Part shown: piece after piece, positions 1 to 11,645 of the stretch
Position numbering within the stretch: position 1 is the stretch's first letter
Layout: every line of letters begins with the position of its first letter
Source: Euborellia annulipes
Lineage: Eukaryota; Arthropoda; Insecta; Dermaptera; Anisolabididae
Assembly (NCBI GenBank): GCA_023213315.1
Contig: JAKCPI010002591.1
Coordinates: forward strand, 1 to 64,000
Length of the DNA: 64,000 nt
Direction: 5' to 3'
The notes under the pieces: generated by a model
What the model was told of the DNA's origin: nothing
What the model saw: only the letters and a program-made list of their open reading frames with translations
Databases searched by the model: none
Position numbers and translations under genes: made by a program

Positions 1-132
1 CTGTTTACGACATATCTATTGGGGTCTGGTATCCAGATGCCTTAAATAAAATCATCTGACTGCCCTGCAAAATCGAACCCGCGACGTTTGGTATAGGAGC
101 TTAGCACGCTACCTACTAAGCTAACCCGGGAC
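1..132 (-). mobile_element. tRNA-derived SINE, 3'-truncated by window edge
   Basis: On the minus strand this carries the tRNA-like head (A-box-like region near 100-125, B-box-like GGGTTCGATT near 67-76) followed by the SINE body motif seen in the other copies, with GGCATCTGGATACCAGA reading toward position 1. The copy runs off the window start. It belongs to the same family as 6383-6655. Confidence 0.6.
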
Positions 133-295
133 AAAAATATTATTAATTGAAATTATATATATATCTCACATAAGTGACCTCCACCATCAAGTTACCTTGG
201 ATATTTCTACCCCTTCAAACATATCAAGAAAATTTTTATCTCAATTGCAATTTTAATTAAGAGTTATTCTAATAAATGTTTTCTTTTTTTTTCAG

Positions 296-420
296 AGTGC
301 GTGTATCTCGAGGACAATAGTGATTAAGTGTTTTTAAGTGTTAAGTGTTAAGGGTCAAGTGTGGAGCTTGAAGCTGATCACGGATGGTGGTGCTTCGTGC
401 AACGTCGCAGAGCTGCGCTG
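296..420 (+). other. Candidate non-coding (5' UTR) exon
   Basis: A long polypyrimidine tract ending in CAG precedes it, and the segment ends at CTG followed by GTAAAT, a good donor. All three frames contain stops within the first 45 bases, so it can only be untranslated. It could be a 5' UTR exon of the receptor downstream or of another transcript. Only splice signals support it. Confidence 0.2.
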
Positions 421-730
421 GTAAATATTTTTTTTATTATTTCTAACATTTAAACAAACACGAGGGCCTAGGCCTTTCAGAGAAACTCCCTGCCCCTATT
501 GGTGTAAAGTAAAGAGAATTTTTTCTACTTATTCTTTTTTTTATTAATTAAAATTTCTTTCCGTATTTCCTTTCATTGTATTTTTGTCAAAACTTGTCCC
601 CAAATATTGAGAGGCTCTTCGTCTTCCCTCCTCTAATAGCCCCCAGTACACACATACAAATCCATAAATATCAACAAAATATAAAATTTTCTTTTTTCTA
701 ATTTCTATTTTCTTTCTCTTTTTGTTACAG

Positions 731-762
731 ATCTCGAGAGCTCCGAGGACCAACAGAACAAA
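731..762 (+). other. Candidate small exon
   Basis: A 32-base segment is bounded by TTTGTTACAG on the left and GTAAGC on the right, both good splice signals, and is richer in G+C than its flanks. It could follow the candidate exon at 296-420 in one transcript. No protein evidence exists. Confidence 0.17.
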
Positions 763-3370
763 GTAAGCTTTAGCATGGTGCAAAGGATATTAAAAGGGTT
801 TAGGGCTCAGATTAGCTTTTTTTTAGGATGTTTTTTCTTTTCCAGCTGCCCCTAAATAGAATTTTCTAATTTCTTTCAAATTTCAATTAATAATTTTCTT
901 TTTCTTTGCATAAAAAAGTTTTCAATTTAAATTTGCATTTAATAATTTTAAATTTATAATTAAATTTGATTTATTTTTTCTAAATTTAAATAAACATTAG
1001 ATTATAAAATTCCTCCCCTCACATGCATCTACCGAGTGAAAGAGACGACGGCATCGCACAGCCGCTGATGGGGGTGGATTTCATCATCAACTTTGGAACG
1101 CAGACTGTTAAAAAGCTATTATTATTTTAAACGGGAATACAAATTTAAATGTATTCACTTTTCGATTGATTTAATTTAAAAATTCATTTGAAAACGCCTT
1201 AAATTGTAGATTAATCAATTAATTATAGAGGGAGGTGGGATGCACCATGCCAACGAGAGGGATTTTGTTTTATTTTGAATGAACCTGCAACTACCCCTCG
1301 TGAATTAGTGGAAAAATCAACGAGAATTTCTTTCATTCTAAGCCTCTTTTGGATATTTGTTGTCGTTGTTGTTATTTGCTAGTTCGTTTGTTGTTAGGAT
1401 CCCTTGATTTGTTGCTAATTTAGGGTCCAAATAGAGAGCTAAAATGAAAGATTTTCTCTTTGATTTCTTCCCTGAACGATTCATAAGGAGATGCGATCAG
1501 ATGTGATTGAAAGATCAAAGTCCAGGTTCTTAATTGCCTTTGTTGTGTGTTTGCGAAAAGACGTCTTTTGTTGACGCATTCGGGAGTCTGATATGTTTTT
1601 GTATCTTTGAGGTGGCTCTATGGGTTTTAATGAACATCAGGGAATGGTTGCAGTTTCTCCAGGAATAGCCTGGAGGGTTCAAATTGCAATCCTGAGGCTA
1701 GGGACAGACCCGAGGGCTCCACCGATCTGATGGTGGAGACGGGGTCACACACGCATTTATTCTTCGTCTTTTCTGTTTGTAGAGTAGGTAGGATCTCTTC
1801 CATTTTGGCCCTTTACTACAAACACTTCTTTTTTTTTTGTTGTAGTAAACGAAAATAAATCATTTTTAGTGTCGATTTTTAATTTAGTGAATATGTGAGT
1901 GTGATTTAAGTGTGAAAGAAGAGCAAACATTTGGGGATTTTCTCGCTATTAATCAAAAGGTAAATATTCATAAATGCATTTAACCTCTAACTTTAAATTC
2001 ACCTTTTTTATAAACTAATTCTCTAATTTCTTTTTTAGGGCGCTTACTAAATAAAAAAAAGTAAAAAATGATTATCGAAGAACTAAAATAAAAGTGAGAT
2101 GAGTGATGTGCTTGCTTAGTTGCTAGCGATGGTGAAAAAGAAAGATTTTTCTTTTAATTCTTCAAAGTCTACATACGAAGAATAAAAGACGCAAAGTTGA
2201 CTGTGACTTCACAATTCATATATTAGAATAGAATAGAAATCTTTTATTTGCTTTTTCAAAGAGATCAGAGTCAAAATCTTTTTTAAATTTGTTCTTTTAT
2301 TCTCTAATGGAATTCGTTTTCCACACCAATCAAATACTCAAAGGTAAATCTTTTAATAATATTGTATAAATTTAATATAAAAAATGTTGAGATCTAAGTA
2401 TCTGTTTGTTTTTTTGTTTTTTTTAATAATTCGAATGAATCTTTTTTCAGATTGGTGGACGACGATATTCTAAGAAATTCAATCCTCGAGTGCCATTCAG
2501 AAAGAAATTTGAATAGAAGTTTATTCAGAATGACAAACTTCCATTAACTTGCACCTGTTTTTATTTCAATACAAAAGGAACGAATGGAGATATTCTTTTC
2601 TCAACTTGCTCATCACAAATCCCTATCTGGGAGGACAGATCTCTTTACAAATAGAAAATGATGGATAACCAACAGGAACAAATTCAATTTTTCTGGGAGA
2701 GAGAATTCATACCTATCATCAAGATCTTTATTTTACTAAACTAAAGAGAATAATCTCGGAAGAATACAAGCAGCTCGAGAGAAGAGCATCTACTCAATCT
2801 CTCTCTATGAATTGAAGAGCTTTTTAAAAAATTAATTAGCTTTAATTAATTATTTTAATTTTTAATAATTTTTATAAACGATGCCTTTATTAAGTTGCTA
2901 ACTTCACAAAACTTACCCTTTACCTCAGATAGCTAATTATATGTGGAAAACTCATTTTATTTTACCTCGAAGGTTAAATGTGTTCTTGTTTACTATATCG
3001 CTGATTTGCTATCGGCCGGATAAGGTTACTAGTTGACTAGAAGTGAAGCAACCGGCCTTTAGGGTTCGTTGTATATTTAATTCTATAGGAAAAGGTAATA
3101 GAAGCAGATAAATGAGGAAGTGACGTGAGGAGAGAGAAAAAAAAAATAATAAAAACAAAAAGTAAATATTAATCAGCAGGTGTTAGTAAAGAATATTGAC
3201 AGATCTGGAGCCAGTGGCGTATTCAGGGGGGGCCCAGGGGGGCCGGGCCCCCCCAAAGCCTTCTCCAAAACAAAAAAATACCTATTGTTTTCCCTAATGA
3301 TATTTTTTTTTTTTTTAATAAATATTTTATTAACTCTCATAAATTCTAAAATCTAACAAAAAACTTATAA

Positions 3371-5118
3371 TAGAGCGGGCGCTGGAGGTAGTTGAGTATG
3401 CAAAATTTGAGGACCGAATTCTGACAATGGATTTGGGCTAAGAATAGCTCCCAGAATAAGGATCCGGATCTTGCCGGGCCAATTTTTGGTCCAATTTTTT
3501 TTTACCCCCACCCCTCTTATTTCCATAGGAAATCAATGGAGTGCATGCTAAGATGATGTGAAGATTTGCAATTATGGTCAAATTCGAGTACTTAAAACCT
3601 CAAACAATGAAAAAACTGTCTTGTCAGCAACTGAGGGGATCCTCTAGAGTCCCCTGAGAAGTACTATCTTGCCACCAGTTGTGGTGGTCCCCTCTAACCC
3701 CTTCATCTCTTTTCTCTCTCTTTGTTATAAATTTAAATATACGGCTTTAACACCATGCCAAATTGTGGGGACCGGCAATTATGTTCATAATCCACTAGCT
3801 GGTATCCCAATCAATGAAAAATACTATCTTGCCGCCAGCTGCGGTGGTCCTCTCTAACCCCTTTACCTCTTTTCTCTCTCTTTGTTATAAATTTAAATAT
3901 ACGGCCTTAACATCATGCCAAATTGTGGGGACCGGCAATTATGCTCATAATCCACTAGCTGGTATCCCAACCAATGAAAAATACTATCTTGCCGCCAACT
4001 GCGGTGGTCCCCTCTAACCCCTTCACCTCTTTTATCTCCCTTTATTATAAATACACCAGGTAGTAGATTATGAGCATAATTGCCGGTCCCCACAATTTGG
4101 CATGGTTTTAAGACAGTACATCTAAATGTATAATAAAGGGAGAGAAAAGAGGTGAAGGGGTTAGAGGGGACCACCACAACTGGCGGCAAGATAGTATTTT
4201 TCATTGATTGGAGCACGAGGTAATGGATTATGAGCATAATTGCCGGTCCCCACAATTTGGCATGGTTTTAAGACAGTACATCTAAATGTATAATAAAGGG
4301 AGAGAAAAGAGGTGAAGGGGTTAGAGGGGACCACCGCAGTTGGCGGCAAGATAGTATTTTTCATTGATTGGGATACCAGGTAGTGGATTATGAACATAAT
4401 TGCCGGTCCCCACAATTTGGCATGATGTTAAAGCCGTATATTTAAATTTATAACAAAGAGAGAGAAAAGAGGTGAAGGGGTTAGAGAGGACCACCGCAGC
4501 TGGCGGCAAGATAGTATTTTTCATTGATTGGGATACCAGCTAGTGGATTATGAACATAATTGCCGGTCCCCACAATTTGGCATGATGTTAAAGCCGTATA
4601 TTTAAATTTATAACAAAGAGAGAGAAAAGAGGTAAAGGGGTTAGAGAGGACCACCGCAGCTGGCGGCAAGATAGTATTTTTCATTGATTGGGATACCAGG
4701 TAGTGGATTATGAACATAATTGCCGGTCCCCACAATTTGGCATGGTGTTAAAGCCGTATATTTAAATTTATAACAAAGAGAGAGAAAAGAGATGAAGGGG
4801 TTAGAGGGGACCACCACAACTGGTGGCAAGATAGTACTTCTCAGGGGACTCTAGAGGATCCCCTCAGTTGCTGACAAGACAGTTTTTTCATTGTTTGAGG
4901 TTTTAAGTACTCGAATTTGACCATAATTGCAAATCTTCACATCATCTTAGCATGCACTCCATTGATTTCCTATGGGGTGGGGGTAAAAAAAAAATTGGAC
5001 CAAAAATTGGCCCGGCAAGATCCGGATCCTTATTCTGGGAGCTATTCTTAGCCCAAATCCATTGTCAGAATTCGGTCCTCAAATTTTGCATACTCAACTA
5101 CCTCCAGCGCCCGCTCTA
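3371..5118. mobile_element. Foldback element with long inverted ends and 160-bp tandem repeats
   Basis: Both ends carry TAGAGCGGGCGCTGGAGG in inverted orientation, and the homology continues for over 250 bases on each side. Inward of that, both arms consist of tandem copies of a 160-bp unit, so most of the element can fold on itself. The reading frames inside are only tandem-repeat translations. A second copy lies at 59035-62355. No transposase is encoded. Confidence 0.8.
3660..4842. repeat. 160-bp tandem repeats in inverted arms
   Basis: The unit recurs every 160 bases (for example AAAATACTATCTTGCC at about 3817 and 3977), then in inverted orientation from about 4051 onwards with the same spacing. 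Each unit contains CAAATTGTGGGGACCGGCAA and a TC-rich stretch. The left arm has about two and a half units and the right arm about five, so the arms are unequal. Confidence 0.85.
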
Positions 5119-5303
5119 TTACGAATTTTGTATTAAAATTATTTTTTATTTCAAGAAAAAAAAATTTTTTTATTTGTTTTTTATTTATAATTATTATATT
5201 ATCTAAAAAAAATTTCTCCACTTTAAGTTTCTTGGAGATGGGGGGGGGGTGTCATAAAACTTTTGGGCCCCCCCCCCAAGCAGAAATCCTGGCTACGCTA
5301 CTG

Positions 5304-6261
5304 CCTCCCATAGTTAAATTATGGTTGCGCCGTAGTCTTTAACTTTACTATTTATAATAATAAGGTTGCTAAAGTATTTTCTTTGGAGGACTTGTATTTT
5401 TTTTTTTATATACTTTTATTAGCTAATATTAATGTGTTTCTAAAAACAAGTATTCTAAATTTCAAGTGGTTTTTTTAAATTCCCCTTTTCGGTTGCTGGG
5501 GCCATTAGGGTTTGATTGTACAATATTAAATATAATTAATACCGATAGCTACTGGGGGACATTCTACACCCAACCAAAACTGAGCCGTAGTTTGGCATTT
5601 CATAGATCTTGGTCGCTCTTGTTCTTTCTCTCTTGTCAGGCCCCAGGGATTTCAAGTTGCTGTACCGCTTGTTTCATAATCCGGAGAACAGAGGCTCGCT
5701 TCCTATCCAAAATTTATATTTAAAATAGAAATACATACATTTATAATAGGCAAAAAAATACTGTCTACTTATCTAAATAACTTCCATTATATAGCATATT
5801 TAAATAAAGAACAAAGTTTTCTCTCGAATCTGAAGTTGTTGATCAAGAGATTTTATTCATTGCACAAAAATAAAACTGGAAGTTTTATTTTATTCCACTA
5901 AGATGTTCCAAGTTCGAGTTGAGCAACAAAAATAAAGATTTTTATTATATAAGTGAGTCTTTTGAAGCAATTGATTGAGATTTAGGAAATGCTGTCTTGA
6001 AAAAGATAGAGAGAAAATTCTCTTCTTACGTTCAAGCGATTTTTTTTTTTTTTTTTTTAATATACATGTAACTACATACACTTTCATTCAACAACCCATT
6101 CATGATTTCGAAATTCAAGGAAAAGCCAACCCGAGTGATTGATCCGTGAAAAAATATTTTCTTTTAAAGCTTTTAAAAGAGGATTTTCTAAATTGGTTCA
6201 TGAAGATTATATTAAAATTCGAGTAGAAATAAGCCTATCTGAGCGACAAAAAGAAAACAAA
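5304..6261. other. No gene seen
   Basis: AT-rich sequence with a T-run near 6039-6058. No exon, RNA gene or complete repeat was recognised. Confidence 0.4.
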
Positions 6262-6838
6262 TCTGGTGTGATTGGCGCATAGCACATAACTTTATCTTAC
6301 CTTCGGTAATCGAAGATATGTTCTGTACTTGTCACACCAGATTTTTCGTGTCGACATATATTTAGTTCCTGACAATACGGAACATTTTTTTTTTATATAA
6401 AAACATTCACACTTTTTTCTCATTCACACTCACACATACATTCACACAGTCTTTTGGGCAACTTGTTAGACCATTTAAGACTTTGACGATAACCGTTGTA
6501 ATATATACGATATATCTATTGGGGGTTTAGGCATTTCTATTTAAGCCATCTGGTATCCAAATGGCTTAAATAAAATCATCGGACTGCCTGGGTCCGAACC
6601 CGCGACGTTTGGTATAGGAGGTAGGCACGCTACCTACTACGCCAAACCCGGGGGCATACGGAAGATTTGAATTCAGATGTAAAATTTATAAGTAGGGGAA
6701 AATATTTATATTTTATTTCCATGACACCATTTCTCCTATCTTATATTTTGTTACTCTTAAATTTTGTTACCATGGCAACCATTTCTTCTATCTTTCCTAT
6801 GAAATACAAGAGGGAAATATATAAGGGAAATTATCCAT
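6262..6838 (-). mobile_element. HINE-like element, 3' half, split by a SINE
   Basis: Starts with the family's 3' hairpin (TCTGGTGTGATTGGCG at the left, its complement ending near 6346). It continues with the body motifs GTCGACATATATTTAG and CCATGGCAACCATTTC. The SINE at 6383-6655 interrupts it, and the body resumes after the duplicated ATACGGAA. The 5' part is missing. Confidence 0.75.
6383..6655 (-). mobile_element. Full-length tRNA-derived SINE with 8-bp TSD
   Basis: The minus strand begins with a tRNA-like head (TAGTAGGTAGCG as A box, GCGGGTTCGGACCC as B box). A body with the inverted motif CATTTGGATACCAGATGG follows, then a tail with TGTGTGAATG words and a terminal A-run. ATACGGAA is directly repeated at 6375-6382 and 6656-6663, giving exact borders and a length of 273 bp. 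It inserted into an older HINE-like element. Confidence 0.87.
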
Positions 6839-7229
6839 GATTATTGGCATAACCCTTGGATTTTTCTATATTTCATCGACCCTCTTATTGACCATTTTAT
6901 TGAAAATTACAAATATATATATACATCGGTATAAATGTATTTACATTAACCCTAGAACGCACAAGCTTTTTGGAAACGCAAAGTCACAAGGAGGGCCTCT
7001 CAGGCCCACTATATGTTTAATAGGTTTTTCAACACATTTTTGAATAATTATATTAATTTTTGTTCATTAATTTATTTTAAAATTTATAAAAATATATAAC
7101 TAATCAATATTTTATTCATAATTTTAAGGTTTTTATTTTAAAAACATCTTTTACATATAATTTTTTTAGTACAATGACCACTTCAAATATTTCTTTTACA
7201 GCAGACTTGTTATTTTTGTTTTCTGTTTA

Positions 7230-8023
7230 TTTTAGTTGGACACAAATAACATCTTCTTCTTGTAGGTTTTTTAAGATCAAAATTTTATTTTGACATTGAG
7301 GGGGTACTTCCTCAATTACCCTTCTAATTGATTTCTGTAGTCCTTGTATCGATCTTATTTTTATGTGATCGCAAATTAATTCCTCGCTCAATTCAACAAA
7401 AAATTTTCTTCGGAGGTGTTTTTTTGGAAATTAACATGAGATTTGTGTTTTAAATTAAAATAAATGATCATTGATGCAATTGCACATACCGTAATAAAGT
7501 TTTCAAAAACGGCCAACAGCCAATGATTTGTTTTTCTTTTGCAGCTAGGCTATACTACCGTATGAGTGTTTGTCATTTTATCCAAAATATCTACTGCTCC
7601 TTTCGATTGATTATAATAAATAATAATTTCTGGTTTTTGGGCATGTTCATAAACAATACCAATATTGTCTGAATGATATATACTCGACAAGAGTAAAATA
7701 TACTTCCTTTTTTAGGCACATAAGAGACAAGCGCAAATTTGAGAGTAAATCGAAAAAGTGTTTTTTTTTTTTTCTAATAGGTAAAAATTCAGCTGGAATA
7801 CATTTTTTATCTTTTCTAAAGTATCTTTTCCAATAAAAAATGGAGTATTGAAACAGAAATTATGAGTCAGGTGTAAATTTCCGTAAATATAAATATTTTT
7901 TTTTTGATCAATATCTTCATTGTTTGAATTTTCATTATTTTCTTCAGTAATGTGATCCTCTATAGTGTATTTTATTTTATTTATTTTTTTTTTTAAGAAT
8001 ACTGTCTTTATCTTCGATAACAT
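7230..8023 (-). pseudogene. Decayed piggyBac-family transposase
   Basis: Reading the minus strand gives FFIGKDTLEKIKNVFQL, then after a frameshift KPEIIIYYNQSKGAVDILDK, then KRKTNHWLLAVFENFIT and ELSEELICDHIKIRS. These follow the order of the C-terminal half of piggyBac transposases: the KPE-YN-KG-VD-LD block with a catalytic Asp, the RxTxxWPxxxF block, then the LxxEL region. At least two frameshifts and an in-frame stop break it. The N-terminal half is not recognisable, so the protein is inactive. Confidence 0.75.
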
Positions 8024-8032
8024 TTCAATCTC

Positions 8033-8205
8033 CTAGCTCTTTTCATTCTTTAGATATTTTGTTCACAAACAGACCATGTTGCAAAAACAACTTTTTTGAA
8101 CTCAGGGGACCTCAAAACGTGTATATCCATCAAAATCTCGACATTGAATTTTTGACATGAATACAATACTTTCTATATAATTACATATATAGTTAAGAGA
8201 AAGTA
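8033..8205 (-). mobile_element. HINE-like element, 5' fragment
   Basis: Contains ACAGACCATGTTGC, GGGGACCTCAAAACGTG and the terminal TTAAGAGAAAGTA, which correspond to the 5' part of the family in reverse orientation. The rest is missing. Confidence 0.65.
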
Positions 8206-8656
8206 AAAGCATTCTTGAATGTTAACAGAAGATATAATCTCAAAAATATAGAGAAGCTTTGAGATCCGAAAGTCAAGATGAAACTGACAGTTTTCTTGAT
8301 TTTTTCAAAATTAATAAAGAATTTGACAATATTTATTTTATTATTTAAAAAAGAACATGACAATTTTAAATATTTAAATACATAATACATAATAGGTTGT
8401 CATTCAAAGTGTTTTAAATACCCAGAAACCCCAAGGGCCTGGGAGGCCCTCCTGTGACTTTGTGTTTGTAAAGTGGTTCGAAGAAAAAATAAGGCATAAA
8501 AAAATTTTTTTTTTTTAAAAACCCTTTAAAAATACCTTTATTATGAATAAATGGAGGAATACTAAAAACTTGAAATTTATAAGAAGCTTTTTCTGAGAGT
8601 TATTGAGAAAAAACGGAGTGACCGGGCCTGAAAGGCCCTGGTTTTGCGTTCTAGGG

Positions 8657-9456
8657 TTAAAAACAATTGTCTCAAGAAACCAAAATAATGTAAAAGAAAG
8701 TTGTGTATTGTTCTTGATCACACCAGATTTTTTTTATAGTTAGGACTTCTTTTTTCTTTTTAATATTATTTAAAGTCTTTTACGGCATCGGAGTTATTCT
8801 TAACAATAAAGCGGAGCCGGCCTTCTCCTTTCGCTCCCCACTCTGTCCGCCTCCCCCCTCCCCCATGCACTCCGCCCTCCCCTTCCCGCTTGTTCCGCCG
8901 TGGCGTCCTTTCCCCTCACACACCAGAGTAGTGGACGCCGGCCGGCAACTACATGAAATTTCGCATTATCTCCTAGCATGTAACATCCAAAAAATAGGTA
9001 AATAGTCACTTTCTTTTACTTGTTTTGTTTGTTTACCAATATATTATCTTTGTTTTGTGAATATATTGCTTATTAATATCTAAATAATATATGCAACTTA
9101 ACTAACCTTAAAAACTATAACATTTTTTTTTTTGTTAATATTTTTAAACATTTTTCATTCTCTTATTACGGGTATTAATGATAAGAGAGAAATTCTTGCT
9201 TCATTGCTTTCTTTTCATCTAATTGACTTTTATTTGTTTTAACAATTAGATTTTAAATGTCTGTATTATTGTTAACAATAGAGCATCCTTCCCTCCCCCT
9301 TCTGCTCTCTTCTTCATTACTACACCAATACATAAATCATTCTGGTTAATTTTTAATTTTTTATATCTTTGAATATTACTTATATAAACAAAATCTCAAA
9401 AATATTACAAATTATTTAATCAGTAGGCAATTACAGTGAACTCTTAACCTCATTTT
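8657..9456. other. No gene; GC-rich patch and stray repeat end
   Basis: Positions 8695-8727 hold half of a HINE 3' hairpin ending ATCACACCAGA. Positions 8808-8950 form an isolated C-rich patch (many CCCTCC words) in an otherwise AT-rich region. The flanks of the patch, TTAACAATAAAGC and TTAACAATAGAGC (near 9276), are similar, suggesting an unclassified repeat. Confidence 0.35.
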
Positions 9457-10040
9457 TACTTTCTCTTACCATTATATACGTTAATATATAGAGGGAAAGT
9501 AGCCTATTGGATTCATATCAAAAATTCGATGACGAGATTTTGATGGATATACACCTTTTGAGGTCCCATGAATCCAAAAAAGTGGTTTTTGCAACACGGT
9601 CTTGTCTGTCTGTGTTCAATTTTAAGCATGAATGAATTGATGACTACGAAGTTGAAATTTTAAATTTAAATTAGGCACACCCTCCGAGAGGCGTGAGTGA
9701 GCTTTTAAACAAAATCGGCAAAAAATTACTAGTACTTTACTGATGTACTTTTTCAGTTTTTTTCGATTTTCTCAAAATTCGCTCCAACAATTTTGATCAA
9801 AATTCAAAAATCATTTATTTTTTAGAAGCTCTCTAAAATGTTTATTCTAATTTTGGCATTGAAATCTTATCAAGCACACTTTACTCGTGAATTTCATTGG
9901 AAAGATAGGAGAAATGGTTACCTTGGTAACAAAATATAAATATTTCTCTATGTTTATAAATTTTATATCTTCAAATGTACCATACTGTCGAAAACTAAAT
10001 ATATGTCGACACGAAAAATACACAACTTTCGATTACCGAA
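9457..10040 (+). mobile_element. HINE-like element, nearly complete, decayed 3' hairpin
   Basis: Begins with TACTTTCTCTTACC, has the conserved GACGAGATTTTGATGGATA, a short CTGTCTGTCTGTG in the microsatellite position, the ACTAGTACTTTACTGATG motif and the CGACACGAAAAATACACAAC start of the hairpin. The 3' hairpin is incomplete. Confidence 0.7.
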
Positions 10041-11247
10041 TATATCTATTCATACTAAGAGAAAGAGAGTGTGTTGTGTCCAGGGAATGTTCGATGTAAA
10101 TGAAACAAGTTGCTCTATTGAAATAATTAGTTGACCTTTTTTAAAAAATTCCTATCTACCAGTAGGATTTTTTTTTTAATGAAGGATTTCTAATTACCTT
10201 CATTAACAATATGTTTTATTTATAATATTAATCACGTAGTTTAGATATCGTTGATTCTAGAATTTTTTTCTCAGCTCTCTTCTTTACTTAATATAATTAA
10301 AACAGAATTTTAATATTTGAAATTCACGTTCGCAATAGACTCTACTATTTTAACATACTATCCATATAAAAATATTTGTTTTGGCTTAATGAATAATTAG
10401 TTGTTCATTAAAACTAAAATGTTTATATATTATGAAATTTTTAAAACAAAATTAGACATTTTAAAATAATAGATAAAAGGTGCATATTCATATTTACAAC
10501 AGCCACTTTATTTATTATCAAATCTTAGATATCTAATTTAAATCAATTATTTTTTAGATCCCCTTTAAAATGTATGTATGTTTTTAAAAGAAAATTTAAC
10601 AATAACATGTTGTTACTATAGTTTGCATGTTATTTTTTTATCATTGCTTAAACAAATGAAAAATTTACACAAATAATCATGAATATAAATTACACATTCA
10701 TTATTCCAAACTTATATGTGTTTCGATGTTAGATAATAAAACATTTAAATTCCTTGAAAAAATATTTTTTTTTAATTTATATTTCATTTAATGAATTTTT
10801 TTATAATTAAAAGAGGAATTTTTAGTATAAAAAATTTTCTCTTTGCACGAAAGCCGCCTGGCTATTTTAAAACATCAACAAAAACGAAACATTTTTTTTT
10901 TTTTTTTTTATTTATCCAAGACTATTTATCTATTCTATTATAATGTAGATTTTTCGGAGTGATTTTTTTGACAGGTGAAAAAGTAAACGTGAGATGGATT
11001 TATCTGAGGAAAAGAAACATGTCAAAAATATTTATGTTTTTCATTTCATATATAGATCCACTCACTTACCTGTTGTTAACATTACGTGTAGATTTCTTTC
11101 GTGCATAGAGACATCTAACTTAAAAAAAATTATATCTATTCATCATAAGGTTCAAGGCCTTATCTCGGAAATTAATAATATTTTGGATATTTATTTTTTT
11201 AGGAGAAAATCAATTTGTAATTATGAAAAACTTTGCTTCTAGGTATC
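10041..11247. other. No gene seen
   Basis: AT-rich sequence with T-runs. An 82-codon open frame at 10994-11242 has low complexity and no splice or family support. Confidence 0.35.
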
Positions 11248-11304
11248 TGTGGCGTAGCTAGAAGTTGGTCCTCCCAAATGGATAAGAATCTAGTTACGCC
11301 ACTG
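11248..11304. repeat. Minimal hAT-type inverted repeat
   Basis: GTGGCGTAGCTAG and CTAGTTACGCCAC face each other within 57 bases, matching the termini of the larger hAT-like elements. It may be an internally deleted copy. No TSD is clear. Confidence 0.4.
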
Positions 11305-11407
11305 TCAGGCTTCTAAGATGTGGTTGATGCTTACATTTCTTACTTTTTTTTCATTTTTGATTGTAATGTATATTAATTTATTCTAAGGACCAAAAATTAA
11401 ATAACTT

Positions 11408-11452
11408 TGTAAATATTTCGATCCCAGTGAGATGGAATCATCCTCAGTAAAG
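11408..11452 (-). ncRNA. Hammerhead-ribozyme-like motif
   Basis: Minus strand: core CUGAGGA (11447-11441), one extra U, stem II GAUUCC/GGGAUC (six pairs with one G-U), GAAA (11419-11416), self-complementary AUAU as stem III, then U. Stem I is weak, so activity is doubtful. Confidence 0.5.
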
Positions 11453-11587
11453 CAACGGGTGTTTTGTAAATTGTCACAAACTCACATCCCATATTACAAA
11501 GCAGATAAGCATTCAATGAATACAAATTTTATAAAATTATAAAATTGTCATATTGGATGTGAGTTTGTGACGATTTACAAAACACCC

Positions 11588-11645
11588 TTTGCTTGTACTG
11601 AGGATGATTCCATCTCACTGGGATTGAAATATTTACAAACAAAGT
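11588..11645 (+). ncRNA. Hammerhead-ribozyme-like motif
   Basis: Core CUGAGGA at 11598-11604 and GAAA at 11626-11629, with stem II GAUUCC/GGGAUU between. Stem III would be AUAU with cleavage after U. Stem I pairs UUUGCUUGUA with UACAAACAAA in nine of ten positions, the best stem I of the set together with 40573-40625. One unpaired U separates the core from stem II. Confidence 0.6.

Larger units (their letters stand above)
133..3211. other. AT-rich sequence without a recognisable gene
   Basis: No coding region could be supported here. Two stretches have splice-like borders and are listed separately (296-420 and 731-762). A partial MITE-like end with GAAGCAACCGGCC lies near 3040-3066 and matches the right end of 38082-38241. 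A GC-richer patch at 1600-1760 has an open frame but resembles nothing I recognise. Confidence 0.4.
3212..5303. mobile_element. hAT-like non-autonomous element enclosing a foldback element
   Basis: The left end CAGTGGCGTATTCAGG with a G-run matches the inverted right end (CAGTAGCGTAGCCAGG on the minus strand). These are typical termini of the hAT-like elements elsewhere in this window. The flanking 8-mers do not match, so insertion is less certain than for 32231-32638. The whole foldback element 3371-5118 lies inside, as in the element at 58801-62766. Confidence 0.5.
6950..8656 (-). mobile_element. piggyBac-like element with TTAA target sites
   Basis: Both termini read CCCTAGAACGCA inward and are flanked directly by TTAA (6946-6949 and 8657-8660), the piggyBac superfamily signature. 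Subterminal inverted motifs around GGAGGGCCT and AGTCACA occur near 6990-7010 and 8430-8465. A decayed transposase lies inside on the minus strand. A HINE-like fragment at 8033-8205 has inserted within it. Confidence 0.85.

Noticed and set aside
2452..2516. AG-preceded open segment encoding a basic peptide ending KKFE
   Set aside because: Only a 3' splice-like signal supports it; too short and without family resemblance.
3633..3655. GGGGATCCTCTAGAGTC resembles a cloning-vector polylinker
   Set aside because: It occurs at the mirrored position in both arms of both foldback copies (also near 4843, 59290 and 62080) and is embedded in element sequence, so it is part of the repeat and not vector contamination.
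3669..4829. Family of similar 62-84 residue open frames
   Set aside because: They are the 160-bp tandem units of the foldback element read in both orientations; the same frames recur at 59309-61920.
3660..4842. CRISPR-like regular repeats
   Set aside because: Units are contiguous 160-bp tandem copies in inverted arms without spacers, in a eukaryotic genome.
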